The notes under the pieces: model-generated | Database searches by the model: none | Seen by the model: the letters and a program-made list of their open reading frames with translations, nothing else | Told to the model about the DNA's origin: nothing | Shown: piece after piece, positions 7,676 through 13,853 of the stretch | Layout of the letters: every line of letters begins with the position of its first letter | Position numbering within the stretch: position 1 is the stretch's first letter | NCBI GenBank assembly: GCA_945883885.1 | Contig: CAMCYM010000005.1 | Location: 1-18,977, forward strand | Length of the DNA stretch: 18,977 nt | DNA from: Chryseobacterium gleum | GTDB lineage: Bacteria > Bacteroidota > Bacteroidia > Flavobacteriales_D > Sanyastnellaceae | Reading direction: 5' to 3' | Program-made: the position numbers and the translations under genes

Positions 7676-9673
7676 TTATTTGTAGCTGCGCTGCTTCAGC
7701 TCGATGTTCTCGTACACCAACTCCTCTTTGTGCAGGCGTGCTGCGCCAGGGTCACCTGCAAACTCCCAGGCCGCAACGTAGCGGTAGGCTTCATCGTCGC
7801 GGAGGGCCTCTCCATCCGGGGTTTGGAATTCTTCCCGGAAGTGTCCTCCACACGATTCGTTGCGATCGAGGGCATCCTTGCACATCAGCTCCCCGAGCTC
7901 CAAGAAGTCCGCCACACGGCCTGCTTTGTCTAACTCAGGGTTGAACTGGTCCACCCGCCCCGGCACCCGCACTTCTGCATGGAATTCCTCACGCAGGGTC
8001 CGAATGTCCGCCATCGCCTTTGTCAAGCCATCGGTGCTGCGGGCCATGCCGCATTCGTTCCACATGATGCGACCGAGTTTCTTGTGGAAATGGTCCACCG
8101 GGGTGCGTCCTGAGCCATTCAGATAGTGATGAATCCGCTCGCGGGCGGCCGTCTCGGCCTCATCAAACGCCTGGGAATTCGTGGAAATCGGTCCCGTGCG
8201 GATGTCATCGGCCAGGTATTCTCCGATGGTGTAGGGCAACACGAAGTAGCCATCCGCCAGTCCTTGCATGAGCGCCGAAGCCCCGAGCCGGTTCGCCCCG
8301 TGGTCCGAAAAATTCGCCTCCCCTGCTGCATACAAGCCCGGGATTGTTGTCATCAGATTGTAGTCCACCCACAGCCCTCCCATGGTGTAGTGCACCGCGG
8401 GGTAGATCTTCATCGGGGTTTCGTACGGGTTGTCGGCGGCAATCTGCATGTACATGTCAAACAGGTTGCCGTATTTCGCCTTCACCACTGCACGCCCGAG
8501 TTCACGAATTTCCGCGTCGGACGGTGCGGCGATGCCTTTGATCCGCGCCTCGGTCTTGCCGTATCGCTCGATGGCACTCGCGTAGTCGAGGAACACCGCT
8601 TCTCCGGTTTCGTTGACCCCGAAGCCCGCGTCACACCGCTCTTTTGCAGCCCTTGAGGCGACGTCCCGCGGCACCAAATTGCCGAAGGCCGGGTACCGCC
8701 GCTCGAGGAAGTAATCGCGGTCCACTTCCGGGATGTCATTGCCCCGTTTGCGCCCTTCGCGGATGGCCTTTGCGTCGTCCAACTTTGCGGGCACCCAAAT
8801 CCGTCCGTCGTTTCGAAGCGACTCGGACATCAGCGTGAGCTTCGACTGGTGATCCCCCGAAACCGGGATGCAGGTCGGGTGGATTTGGGTGAAACACGGG
8901 TTTGCAAAGAAGGCGCCCTTCCGGTGGGCCTTCCACGCTGCCGTGACATTTGAGCCCATGGCATTCGTACTCAGGAAGAACACGTTGCCGTAGCCGCCAG
9001 TGGCCAAAACCACTGCGTGCGCCCCGTGCCGCTCCAGAGTTCCCGTCACCAAATTCCGGGCAATGATGCCCCGGCACTTGCCATCCACCACCACCACATC
9101 GAGCATTTCGTGGCGGTTGTAGAGGCGCACTTTGCCTTTCGCAATCTGCCGGCTCAGTGCCGAGTACGCGCCCAGTAGGAGCTGTTGCCCCGTTTGGCCT
9201 TTCGCGTAGAAGGTGCGAGAAACCTGCACACCGCCGAATGACCTGTTGTCGAGCAACCCTCCGTACTCCCGCGCGAACGGAACCCCCTGCGCTACACATT
9301 GGTCGATGATGCTCGCGCTTACCTCTGCAAGGCGGTAGACGTTCGCCTCCCGGCTGCGGTAATCGCCCCCCTTGATGGTGTCGTAAAACAGCCGGAAGGT
9401 GGAGTCTCCGTCGTTTTGGTAATTCTTCGCCGCATTGATACCGCCTTGGGCCGCAATCGAGTGGGCGCGGCGTGGGCTGTCCTGGAAGCAAAACACCTTG
9501 ACGTTGTACCCCATTTCGGCAAGCGACGCTGCAGCGGAACTCCCGGCTAACCCGGTACCCACCACCACGATGTCAATGCCCCGCTTGTTCGCCGGATTTA
9601 CCAGGCGCACATGGTTCTTGTGCCACGACCACTTGTCTGCCAGCGGTCCTTCAGGGATGTGTGCGTTCAGCAT
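7676..9673 (-). CDS. sdhA: Succinate dehydrogenase/fumarate reductase flavoprotein subunit
   Basis: SdhA (665 aa) oxidises succinate to fumarate, or the reverse, at the cytoplasmic face of complex II. The Rossmann motif is DIVVVGTGLAGSSAAASLAE (about 34-53), and His71 in RRAHSIAAQGGIN is the expected covalent FAD attachment site. Substrate-site motifs are visible: HPTCIPVSGDHQSKLTLMSE, YTMGGLWVDY and NRLGASAL. The C-terminal helical domain contains the conserved WNECGMARS. The long form fits the Bacteroidota/epsilonproteobacterial-type enzymes that pair with a single di-haem anchor. Only 4 bp separate its ATG from the sdhC stop and 9 bp separate its stop from sdhB, so the three genes form one operon. 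Direction of the reaction in vivo cannot be told from sequence. Confidence 0.97.
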   Translation of the reverse strand: MLNAHIPEGPLADKWSWHKNHVRLVNPANKRGIDIVVVGTGLAGSSAAASLAEMGYNVKVFCFQDSPRRAHSIAAQGGINAAKNYQNDGDSTFRLFYDTIKGGDYRSREANVYRLAEVSASIIDQCVAQGVPFAREYGGLLDNRSFGGVQVSRTFYAKGQTGQQLLLGAYSALSRQIAKGKVRLYNRHEMLDVVVVDGKCRGIIARNLVTGTLERHGAHAVVLATGGYGNVFFLSTNAMGSNVTAAWKAHRKGAFFANPCFTQIHPTCIPVSGDHQSKLTLMSESLRNDGRIWVPAKLDDAKAIREGRKRGNDIPEVDRDYFLERRYPAFGNLVPRDVASRAAKERCDAGFGVNETGEAVFLDYASAIERYGKTEARIKGIAAPSDAEIRELGRAVVKAKYGNLFDMYMQIAADNPYETPMKIYPAVHYTMGGLWVDYNLMTTIPGLYAAGEANFSDHGANRLGASALMQGLADGYFVLPYTIGEYLADDIRTGPISTNSQAFDEAETAARERIHHYLNGSGRTPVDHFHKKLGRIMWNECGMARSTDGLTKAMADIRTLREEFHAEVRVPGRVDQFNPELDKAGRVADFLELGELMCKDALDRNESCGGHFREEFQTPDGEALRDDEAYRYVAAWEFAGDPGAARLHKEELVYENIELKQRSYK

Positions 9674-9677
9674 GGCT

Positions 9678-10385
9678 TCAGAGCTGGATCAAGTAGAGGA
9701 AAATGGGAAGGGCCGCAAATCCTGCGGGCACCGCGAGGCTGAACACACGGCCTGCAGACTGGATCCACGGGGTGTACCGCGCATGGCGCAATCCCATCGA
9801 TTGGAAGGCGCTTTCGAAGCCGTGCAGCAAATGCAACGCAAGGGCCGCTTGGGCCAGTACGTACAAGGCGACTGCCGCCAAGGCCCAGCTGTTTTCGGCT
9901 GGGTTGAAGAAGGCCATGACCACCGTGTGCAGGTCCTTCAATTCTTCTCCGTCCACCGTGTACATCATCGGGACGTCACCGAAGTGCATTTGGTACCAGA
10001 AATTCTGCATGTGCGTCACGAGGAACACCAGAATGATGGTGCCTAACACCCCCATGTTCCGGCTATTCCAGGCAGCGTTCGCGCTTCCTTTTTCCATGGC
10101 ATAGCGCACCGGACGTGCTTTGCGGTTCCCAAGGGTCAGCAAGATGCCGTCCACAAGGTGCAGCAGCACGCTGAGGTAGGTCAAATAGCTCAGCACCTTG
10201 ACCGCAGGAAATGTGGTCATGAACCGCGCGTACTCGTTGAATTTCAGTGCCCCATCCGGCCCTGTGTTGAACAGTTGGAGGTTGCCTGCAAGGTGACCCG
10301 CCAGAAAAAGGCATAGGAAGAGGCCGGTCAAGGCCATCGCATACTTCCGCGCCAGAGATGAACCAAACACGCCGGGATGCGCCAT
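9678..10385 (-). CDS. sdhC: Succinate dehydrogenase cytochrome b subunit, di-haem anchor
   Basis: Membrane anchor of 235 aa with about five transmembrane segments (approximately 14-36, 62-86, 112-130, 164-190, 208-232). Conserved His31 (AGHLAGN), His76 (LLHLVDG), His125 (VTHMQNFW) and His185/His188 (LHLLHGF) supply four haem ligands, as expected for a type-B complex II with two haems and no SdhD. Such enzymes usually react with menaquinone, which fits Bacteroidota. It is the first gene of the operon, 4 bp before sdhA. The start gives MAHPGVFGSSLARKYAMALTG, typical of the family. No ribosome-binding sequence is seen. Confidence 0.95.
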   Translation of the reverse strand: MAHPGVFGSSLARKYAMALTGLFLCLFLAGHLAGNLQLFNTGPDGALKFNEYARFMTTFPAVKVLSYLTYLSVLLHLVDGILLTLGNRKARPVRYAMEKGSANAAWNSRNMGVLGTIILVFLVTHMQNFWYQMHFGDVPMMYTVDGEELKDLHTVVMAFFNPAENSWALAAVALYVLAQAALALHLLHGFESAFQSMGLRHARYTPWIQSAGRVFSLAVPAGFAALPIFLYLIQL

Positions 10386-10404
10386 AGTTTCAGGTGTTTC
10401 GCCG

Positions 10405-10412
10405 CGAATTTA
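10405..10412 (-). promoter_or_regulatory. Possible -7 element for sdhCAB
   Basis: The minus strand reads TAAATTCG, seven of eight to TAnnTTTG, ending 19 nt before the sdhC ATG. I see no convincing -33 TTTG at the right distance, so this is tentative. Confidence 0.35.
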
Positions 10413-10459
10413 CACCCTGAAAACCCTGTCTGCTTCGGGAATGTTCGCCGGCAGGTAAA

Positions 10460-10488
10460 GGCGGGGCTCCGGAAACCCGGACCCCGCC
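10460..10488 (-). terminator. GC-rich hairpin between ssb and sdhC
   Basis: Arms GGCGGGG (10460-10466) and CCCCGCC (10482-10488), then TCCGG/CCGGA inside, with one bulged C (10467) and a 4 nt loop. That gives 12 pairs, nearly all G-C. It sits 22 bp past the ssb stop. On the minus strand it is followed by only a short T run (CTTTACC), so termination may be partial. The rest of the 125 bp gap holds only the candidate sdh promoter. Confidence 0.55.
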
Positions 10489-10510
10489 CCCTTCACCGAC
10501 CTTCGTCGCC

Positions 10511-10867
10511 TCAATCCCCAGCCGGTGCAGGAACCCTGCGCTCGAGCATCACCAGCTCTTGCAACACAATCTCTGTGACATACCGGGTATGCCCCGCCGC
10601 ATCTTCGAATGTGCGGTAGGACAAGCGCCCTTCGACCACGCACTCCTCCCCCTTGTGCAGGTGTTCTGCGACGATTTCTGCAAGTCCCGACCAGACGACG
10701 ATGTCGTGCCATTGGGTCTTCTCCTGCTTTTCGCCCTCAGGAGTTCGGAACACCTCATTCGTCGCGAGGGGGAAGGTGGCTTTCACTTTCCCTTCCTCAA
10801 ATCGGACCACCTCCGGGTCCTTTCCCAGCCGACCGATCAGCTGGACACGGTTGCGTAAATTGTTCAT
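10511..10867 (-). CDS. ssb: Single-stranded DNA-binding protein, short form
   Basis: SSB/OB-fold protein of 118 aa. The fold is clear: MNNLRNRVQLIGRLGKDPEV, then KATFPLATNEVFR, EKTQWHDIVVWSGLAEIVAE with its aromatic DNA-stacking residues, and VVEGRLSYRTFEDAAGH. Typical SSBs are longer and end in a flexible tail with an acidic tip (DDDIPF-like) that recruits repair and replication proteins. This one stops at ERRVPAPAGD with no tail. The start at 10867 is preferred because family similarity begins there; an in-frame start 30 bases upstream would add ten unlike residues. The gene stands alone, divergent from gltX with 116 bp between. It may be a second SSB, used in recombination or natural transformation, with the full-length one elsewhere; that is inference. 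Confidence 0.92.
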   Translation of the reverse strand: MNNLRNRVQLIGRLGKDPEVVRFEEGKVKATFPLATNEVFRTPEGEKQEKTQWHDIVVWSGLAEIVAEHLHKGEECVVEGRLSYRTFEDAAGHTRYVTEIVLQELVMLERRVPAPAGD

Positions 10868-10969
10868 GGGTTGTGTGTGTTTGAACGGGACAAACATCTC
10901 CAGTGGTCCGACGGCGTTCCGTTTCAGAAACGGCTGGTTTTGCAGACGAAGCCCGCTGATTCACCGACG

Positions 10970-10977
10970 TATCTTCG
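10970..10977 (+). promoter_or_regulatory. Possible -7 element for gltX in the ssb/gltX divergent gap
   Basis: TATCTTCG matches TAnnTTTG at all but one fixed position and ends 6 nt before the gltX ATG, implying a very short leader. A TTTTG at 10938-10942 lies 27 nt upstream, somewhat far for a -33 element. On the other strand GATGTTTG (10898-10891) is a one-mismatch candidate for ssb. Nothing else stands out in this gap. Confidence 0.35.
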
Positions 10978-10983
10978 CAGCCC

Positions 10984-12522
10984 ATGAATTCCCGCCGCGT
11001 CCGCGTCCGCTTTGCCCCCAGTCCCACCGGCCCGCTCCACATGGGCGGTGTTCGGACCGCCCTGTACAATGCCCTCTTCGCCCGCCGGCACGGGGGAGAC
11101 TTCTTGCTCCGCATCGAGGACACCGACCGCACCCGGCTCGTACCTGGGGCCGAAGACTACATCGTCGAGGCTCTCCGCTGGTGCGGGATTCCACCGACGG
11201 AAGGCTTCAGCATCGGCGGGCCTTGCGGGCCCTACCGCCAATCGGAACGCACGGACATCTACGCCGCGCACGTCGACAAACTGCTCTCAACGGGCCACGC
11301 GTACCGCGCGTGGGACACCCCCGACGAAATCGAAGGGCGCCGCAAAGACGCAGAAGCCTCCGGTGCGACGTGGCAGTACGATGCTTCCACGCGGGGGGGC
11401 ATGCGGAACAGCATCTCCCTGAACGACCGAGAAATCGAGGCCCTGATGGCGGCCGGTGTGCCCTCCGTCGTCCGGTTCAAAACGCCGGATGCCCCGCAGG
11501 ACGTCGTCTTCACCGACCGCATCCGGGGCGAGGTGCGCATTTCCACTGCTGTACTCGATGACAAGGTATTGATGAAGGCCGACGGCTTGCCTACGTACCA
11601 TTTGGCCAACGTGGTAGACGACCGGCTCATGGACATCAGCCACGTCATCCGCGGAGAAGAGTGGCTGCCCAGCGCCCCGCTGCACCTGCTGCTCTACGCC
11701 GCATTCGGCTGGGAAGCCCCTGAATTCGCCCACCTGCCCCTCATTTTGAAGCCGTCGGGAAACGGGAAGTTGAGCAAGCGCGACGGCGACTTGGGCGGTT
11801 TTCCAGTGTTCCCGCTCACGTGGACGGATCCGGTGACCGGGACCACATCCGTCGGATACCGGGAGTCCGGGTACTCGCCAGAAGGATTCCTGAACATGCT
11901 GCTGATGCTCGGCTGGAATGCCGGCGATGACCGCGAGGTGTACACCGTCGAGGAGGCCGCGGCCGTGTTTGATTTGGACCGGGTGGTGCGCAGCGGCGCC
12001 CGGTTCAACCCCGAGAAAGCTCGCTGGTTCAATGAGCTGTATCTGCGTGCGTTGCCTGCGGAAGCGTGGCAAGAGGCCGTCGCACCGTATCTGCCTGTGG
12101 GGGCCTTGAATGGATCCCGTGGGGCCCTGATTGACAGCATGTTGCGCGAGCGCATCGCCTTTCCACACGAGGCAGCCGCGGCGAAATGGCTCTTCGAGGC
12201 CCCGGTGGCGATGGACGAAGCGCTCGTGGCCAAAAAGTGGACGCCCGAAACCTCCCCCCACCTGGATGCCCTCGCCGCCCGCTGGTCCGCCCTCGCCGAC
12301 TTCACCGCAGCAACGCTCGAGTCAGATTTCGCAGCTTTCCTGGCAGAACGGGGCGTGGGGATGGGGGCGGTCATGCTCCCGCTGCGCCTGGCACTCACCG
12401 GCGTGGGCGGGGGGCCGTCGATGTTTGATTTGGCCGAATACCTCGGCCGGGAAAGTACGGTCCTGCGGATTCAGCAGGCCATTCAGCTCAGAGCTGCATC
12501 TCCGGCACGTGGTCCGGAATGA
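10984..12522 (+). CDS. gltX: Glutamyl-tRNA synthetase
   Basis: Class I aminoacyl-tRNA synthetase of 512 aa that charges tRNA-Glu. The nucleotide-binding HIGH motif appears as PSPTGPLHMGGVRTALYN (His19-Met-Gly-Gly), followed by FLLRIEDTDRTR. The KMSKS motif is KLSKRDGD (Lys262-Arg266). The stretch after KLSKR (GGFPVFPLTWTDPVTG) is longer than in E. coli and resembles Bacteroidota GltX. A helical anticodon-binding region fills the C-terminal part. I see no zinc-binding cysteine set. ATG 10984 puts MNSRRVRVRFAPSPTG at the N terminus, normal for the family. The 3' end overlaps the convergent CoA-transferase gene by 35 bp, so the last 11 codons and the stop are read on both strands. A charging role for tRNA-Gln as well is possible but cannot be judged here. 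Confidence 0.97.
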   Translation: MNSRRVRVRFAPSPTGPLHMGGVRTALYNALFARRHGGDFLLRIEDTDRTRLVPGAEDYIVEALRWCGIPPTEGFSIGGPCGPYRQSERTDIYAAHVDKLLSTGHAYRAWDTPDEIEGRRKDAEASGATWQYDASTRGGMRNSISLNDREIEALMAAGVPSVVRFKTPDAPQDVVFTDRIRGEVRISTAVLDDKVLMKADGLPTYHLANVVDDRLMDISHVIRGEEWLPSAPLHLLLYAAFGWEAPEFAHLPLILKPSGNGKLSKRDGDLGGFPVFPLTWTDPVTGTTSVGYRESGYSPEGFLNMLLMLGWNAGDDREVYTVEEAAAVFDLDRVVRSGARFNPEKARWFNELYLRALPAEAWQEAVAPYLPVGALNGSRGALIDSMLRERIAFPHEAAAAKWLFEAPVAMDEALVAKKWTPETSPHLDALAARWSALADFTAATLESDFAAFLAERGVGMGAVMLPLRLALTGVGGGPSMFDLAEYLGRESTVLRIQQAIQLRAASPARGPE

Positions 12523-13141
12523 CCAAACGACCGGCCGTTGACTTCTGAATGTGCTCCACGGAAACACCGGGGGCGCGTTCGAGCAAGTGGAACGCCCCGT
12601 CGTGGATGTCGAGCACCGCAAGCTCCGTGACCACGCGCTTGACACAGCCCACGCCGGTCAGCGGCAACGTGCAGGCCGGGAGCAGCTTTGATTCGCCTTC
12701 CCGGTTCGTATGCATCATCGCCACGATGATGCGGTCCGCGCTGGCCACGAGGTCCATGGCGCCGCCCATGCCCTTGACCATCTTGCCGGGGATCTTCCAA
12801 TTCGCGATGTCGCCGTGCTCAGAAACCTCCATGGCACCGAGCACCGTCAACTGCACATGGCGGCCACGGATCATAGCAAACGAGGTGGCGGAATCGAAGT
12901 AGGCCGCACCCGGAAGAGCCGTGATGGTCTGCTTGCCCGCGTTGATCAGGTCCGAGTCTTCCGTGCCTTCGACGGGGAACGGCCCCATGCCGAGGATGCC
13001 ATTCTCGGACTGAAACTCGACTTCCATCCCCGACGGGATGAAGTTCGCCACGAGGGTAGGAATGCCGATTCCGAGGTTGACGTACATGCCGTCCCGCACT
13101 TCTTGGGCGATCCGACGAGCGATGCCATTCTTATCAAGCAT
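12488..13141 (-). CDS. scoB: Succinyl-CoA:3-oxoacid CoA-transferase, subunit B
   Basis: Beta subunit (217 aa) of a family I CoA-transferase, which moves CoA from succinyl-CoA to acetoacetate or a related 3-oxoacid. The catalytic glutamate is Glu46 in VEFQSENGILGMGPFP, where a glutamyl-CoA thioester forms. Also visible are VNLGIGIPTLVANFIP, GAAYFDSATSFAMIRG and GAMEVSEHGDIANW, all typical of SCOT/ScoB. ATG 13141 is chosen because MLDKNGIARRIA begins the family match; the frame is open 13 codons further but those lie inside scoA. The start overlaps the scoA stop by 8 bp (ATGCTTGA), which suggests translational coupling and equal subunit supply. The 3' end runs 35 bp into convergent gltX. Acetate or butyrate CoA-transferase is a less likely alternative. 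Confidence 0.94.
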   Translation of the reverse strand: MLDKNGIARRIAQEVRDGMYVNLGIGIPTLVANFIPSGMEVEFQSENGILGMGPFPVEGTEDSDLINAGKQTITALPGAAYFDSATSFAMIRGRHVQLTVLGAMEVSEHGDIANWKIPGKMVKGMGGAMDLVASADRIIVAMMHTNREGESKLLPACTLPLTGVGCVKRVVTELAVLDIHDGAFHLLERAPGVSVEHIQKSTAGRLVIPDHVPEMQL

Positions 13142-13853
13142 GGTCTGAGGCCGTTGCCGGACGCACGGTCCGCTGTTCAATGCGCTTCTCGTAGTGCGCG
13201 CCTTGGAAGATGCGCTGAACGAAGATGCCCGGTGTGTGGATGTCGTTCGGGTCGAGGTCGCCTACAGGCACGAGTTCCTCCACTTCGGCGACGGTGATGC
13301 GGCCGGCCATGGCCATCATCGGGTTGAAGTTGCGCGCCGTGCCTTTGTAGACCAAATTCCCTGCCGTATCGCCTTTCCACGCTTTGACGAACGCAAAATC
13401 CGCCGTCAGGGCGTGCTCGAGGATATGCGGTTTGCCGTCAAAGACCCGCACTTCCTTGCCTTCGGCCACCTCGGTGCCGAAACCCGCCGGGGTGAAGAAC
13501 GCCGGAATTCCTGCCCCTCCGGCTCGGCACCGCTCGGCCAACGTGCCTTGGGGGATGAGCTCAACTTCCAGTTCGCCGCTGAGCATTTGGCGTTCGAACT
13601 CTTCGTTTTCTCCGACATAGGAGCTGATCATCCGCTTGACCTGGCGGGTTGCGAGCAACTTGCCCAGCCCGAAGCCGTCGACCCCAGCATTGTTCGAGAT
13701 GCACGTCAAACCGCTAACTCCGAGCCGCTCCAGCTCGGAAATGCAATTCTCTGGAATGCCGCACAGCCCGAAGCCTCCGAGCATCAGGGTCATTCCACTT
13801 TCCACGCCGGCGCACGCTTCCCGCGGGCCCGCGACCACTTTCGTTATCGCCAT
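13134..13853 (-). CDS. scoA: Succinyl-CoA:3-oxoacid CoA-transferase, subunit A
   Basis: Alpha subunit (239 aa) of the same heteromeric CoA-transferase. Family motifs include GGFGLCGIP (residues 26-34, CoA/oxyanion region), SNNAGVDGFGLG (53-64), VKRMISSYVGEN, PQGTLAERCRAGGAGIPAFF and KAWKGDTAGNLVYKGTARNF. The length matches family members. It precedes scoB with an 8 bp overlap. Its own ATG shares one base with the TAA of the upstream PBP gene (TAATG), so it appears to lack a separate leader and is expressed from the PBP transcript or from a promoter inside the PBP gene. The enzyme would feed ketone-body or branched-chain amino-acid breakdown; the link to cell-wall synthesis is unexplained. Confidence 0.95.
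   Translation of the reverse strand: MAITKVVAGPREACAGVESGMTLMLGGFGLCGIPENCISELERLGVSGLTCISNNAGVDGFGLGKLLATRQVKRMISSYVGENEEFERQMLSGELEVELIPQGTLAERCRAGGAGIPAFFTPAGFGTEVAEGKEVRVFDGKPHILEHALTADFAFVKAWKGDTAGNLVYKGTARNFNPMMAMAGRITVAEVEELVPVGDLDPNDIHTPGIFVQRIFQGAHYEKRIEQRTVRPATASDHA

Noticed and set aside
12484..12518. Inverted repeats CAGCTC-A-GAGCTG and TCCGG/CCGGA at the gltX/scoB junction as terminators
   Set aside because: One has almost no loop, the other only 5 bp, and neither has a T-tract.
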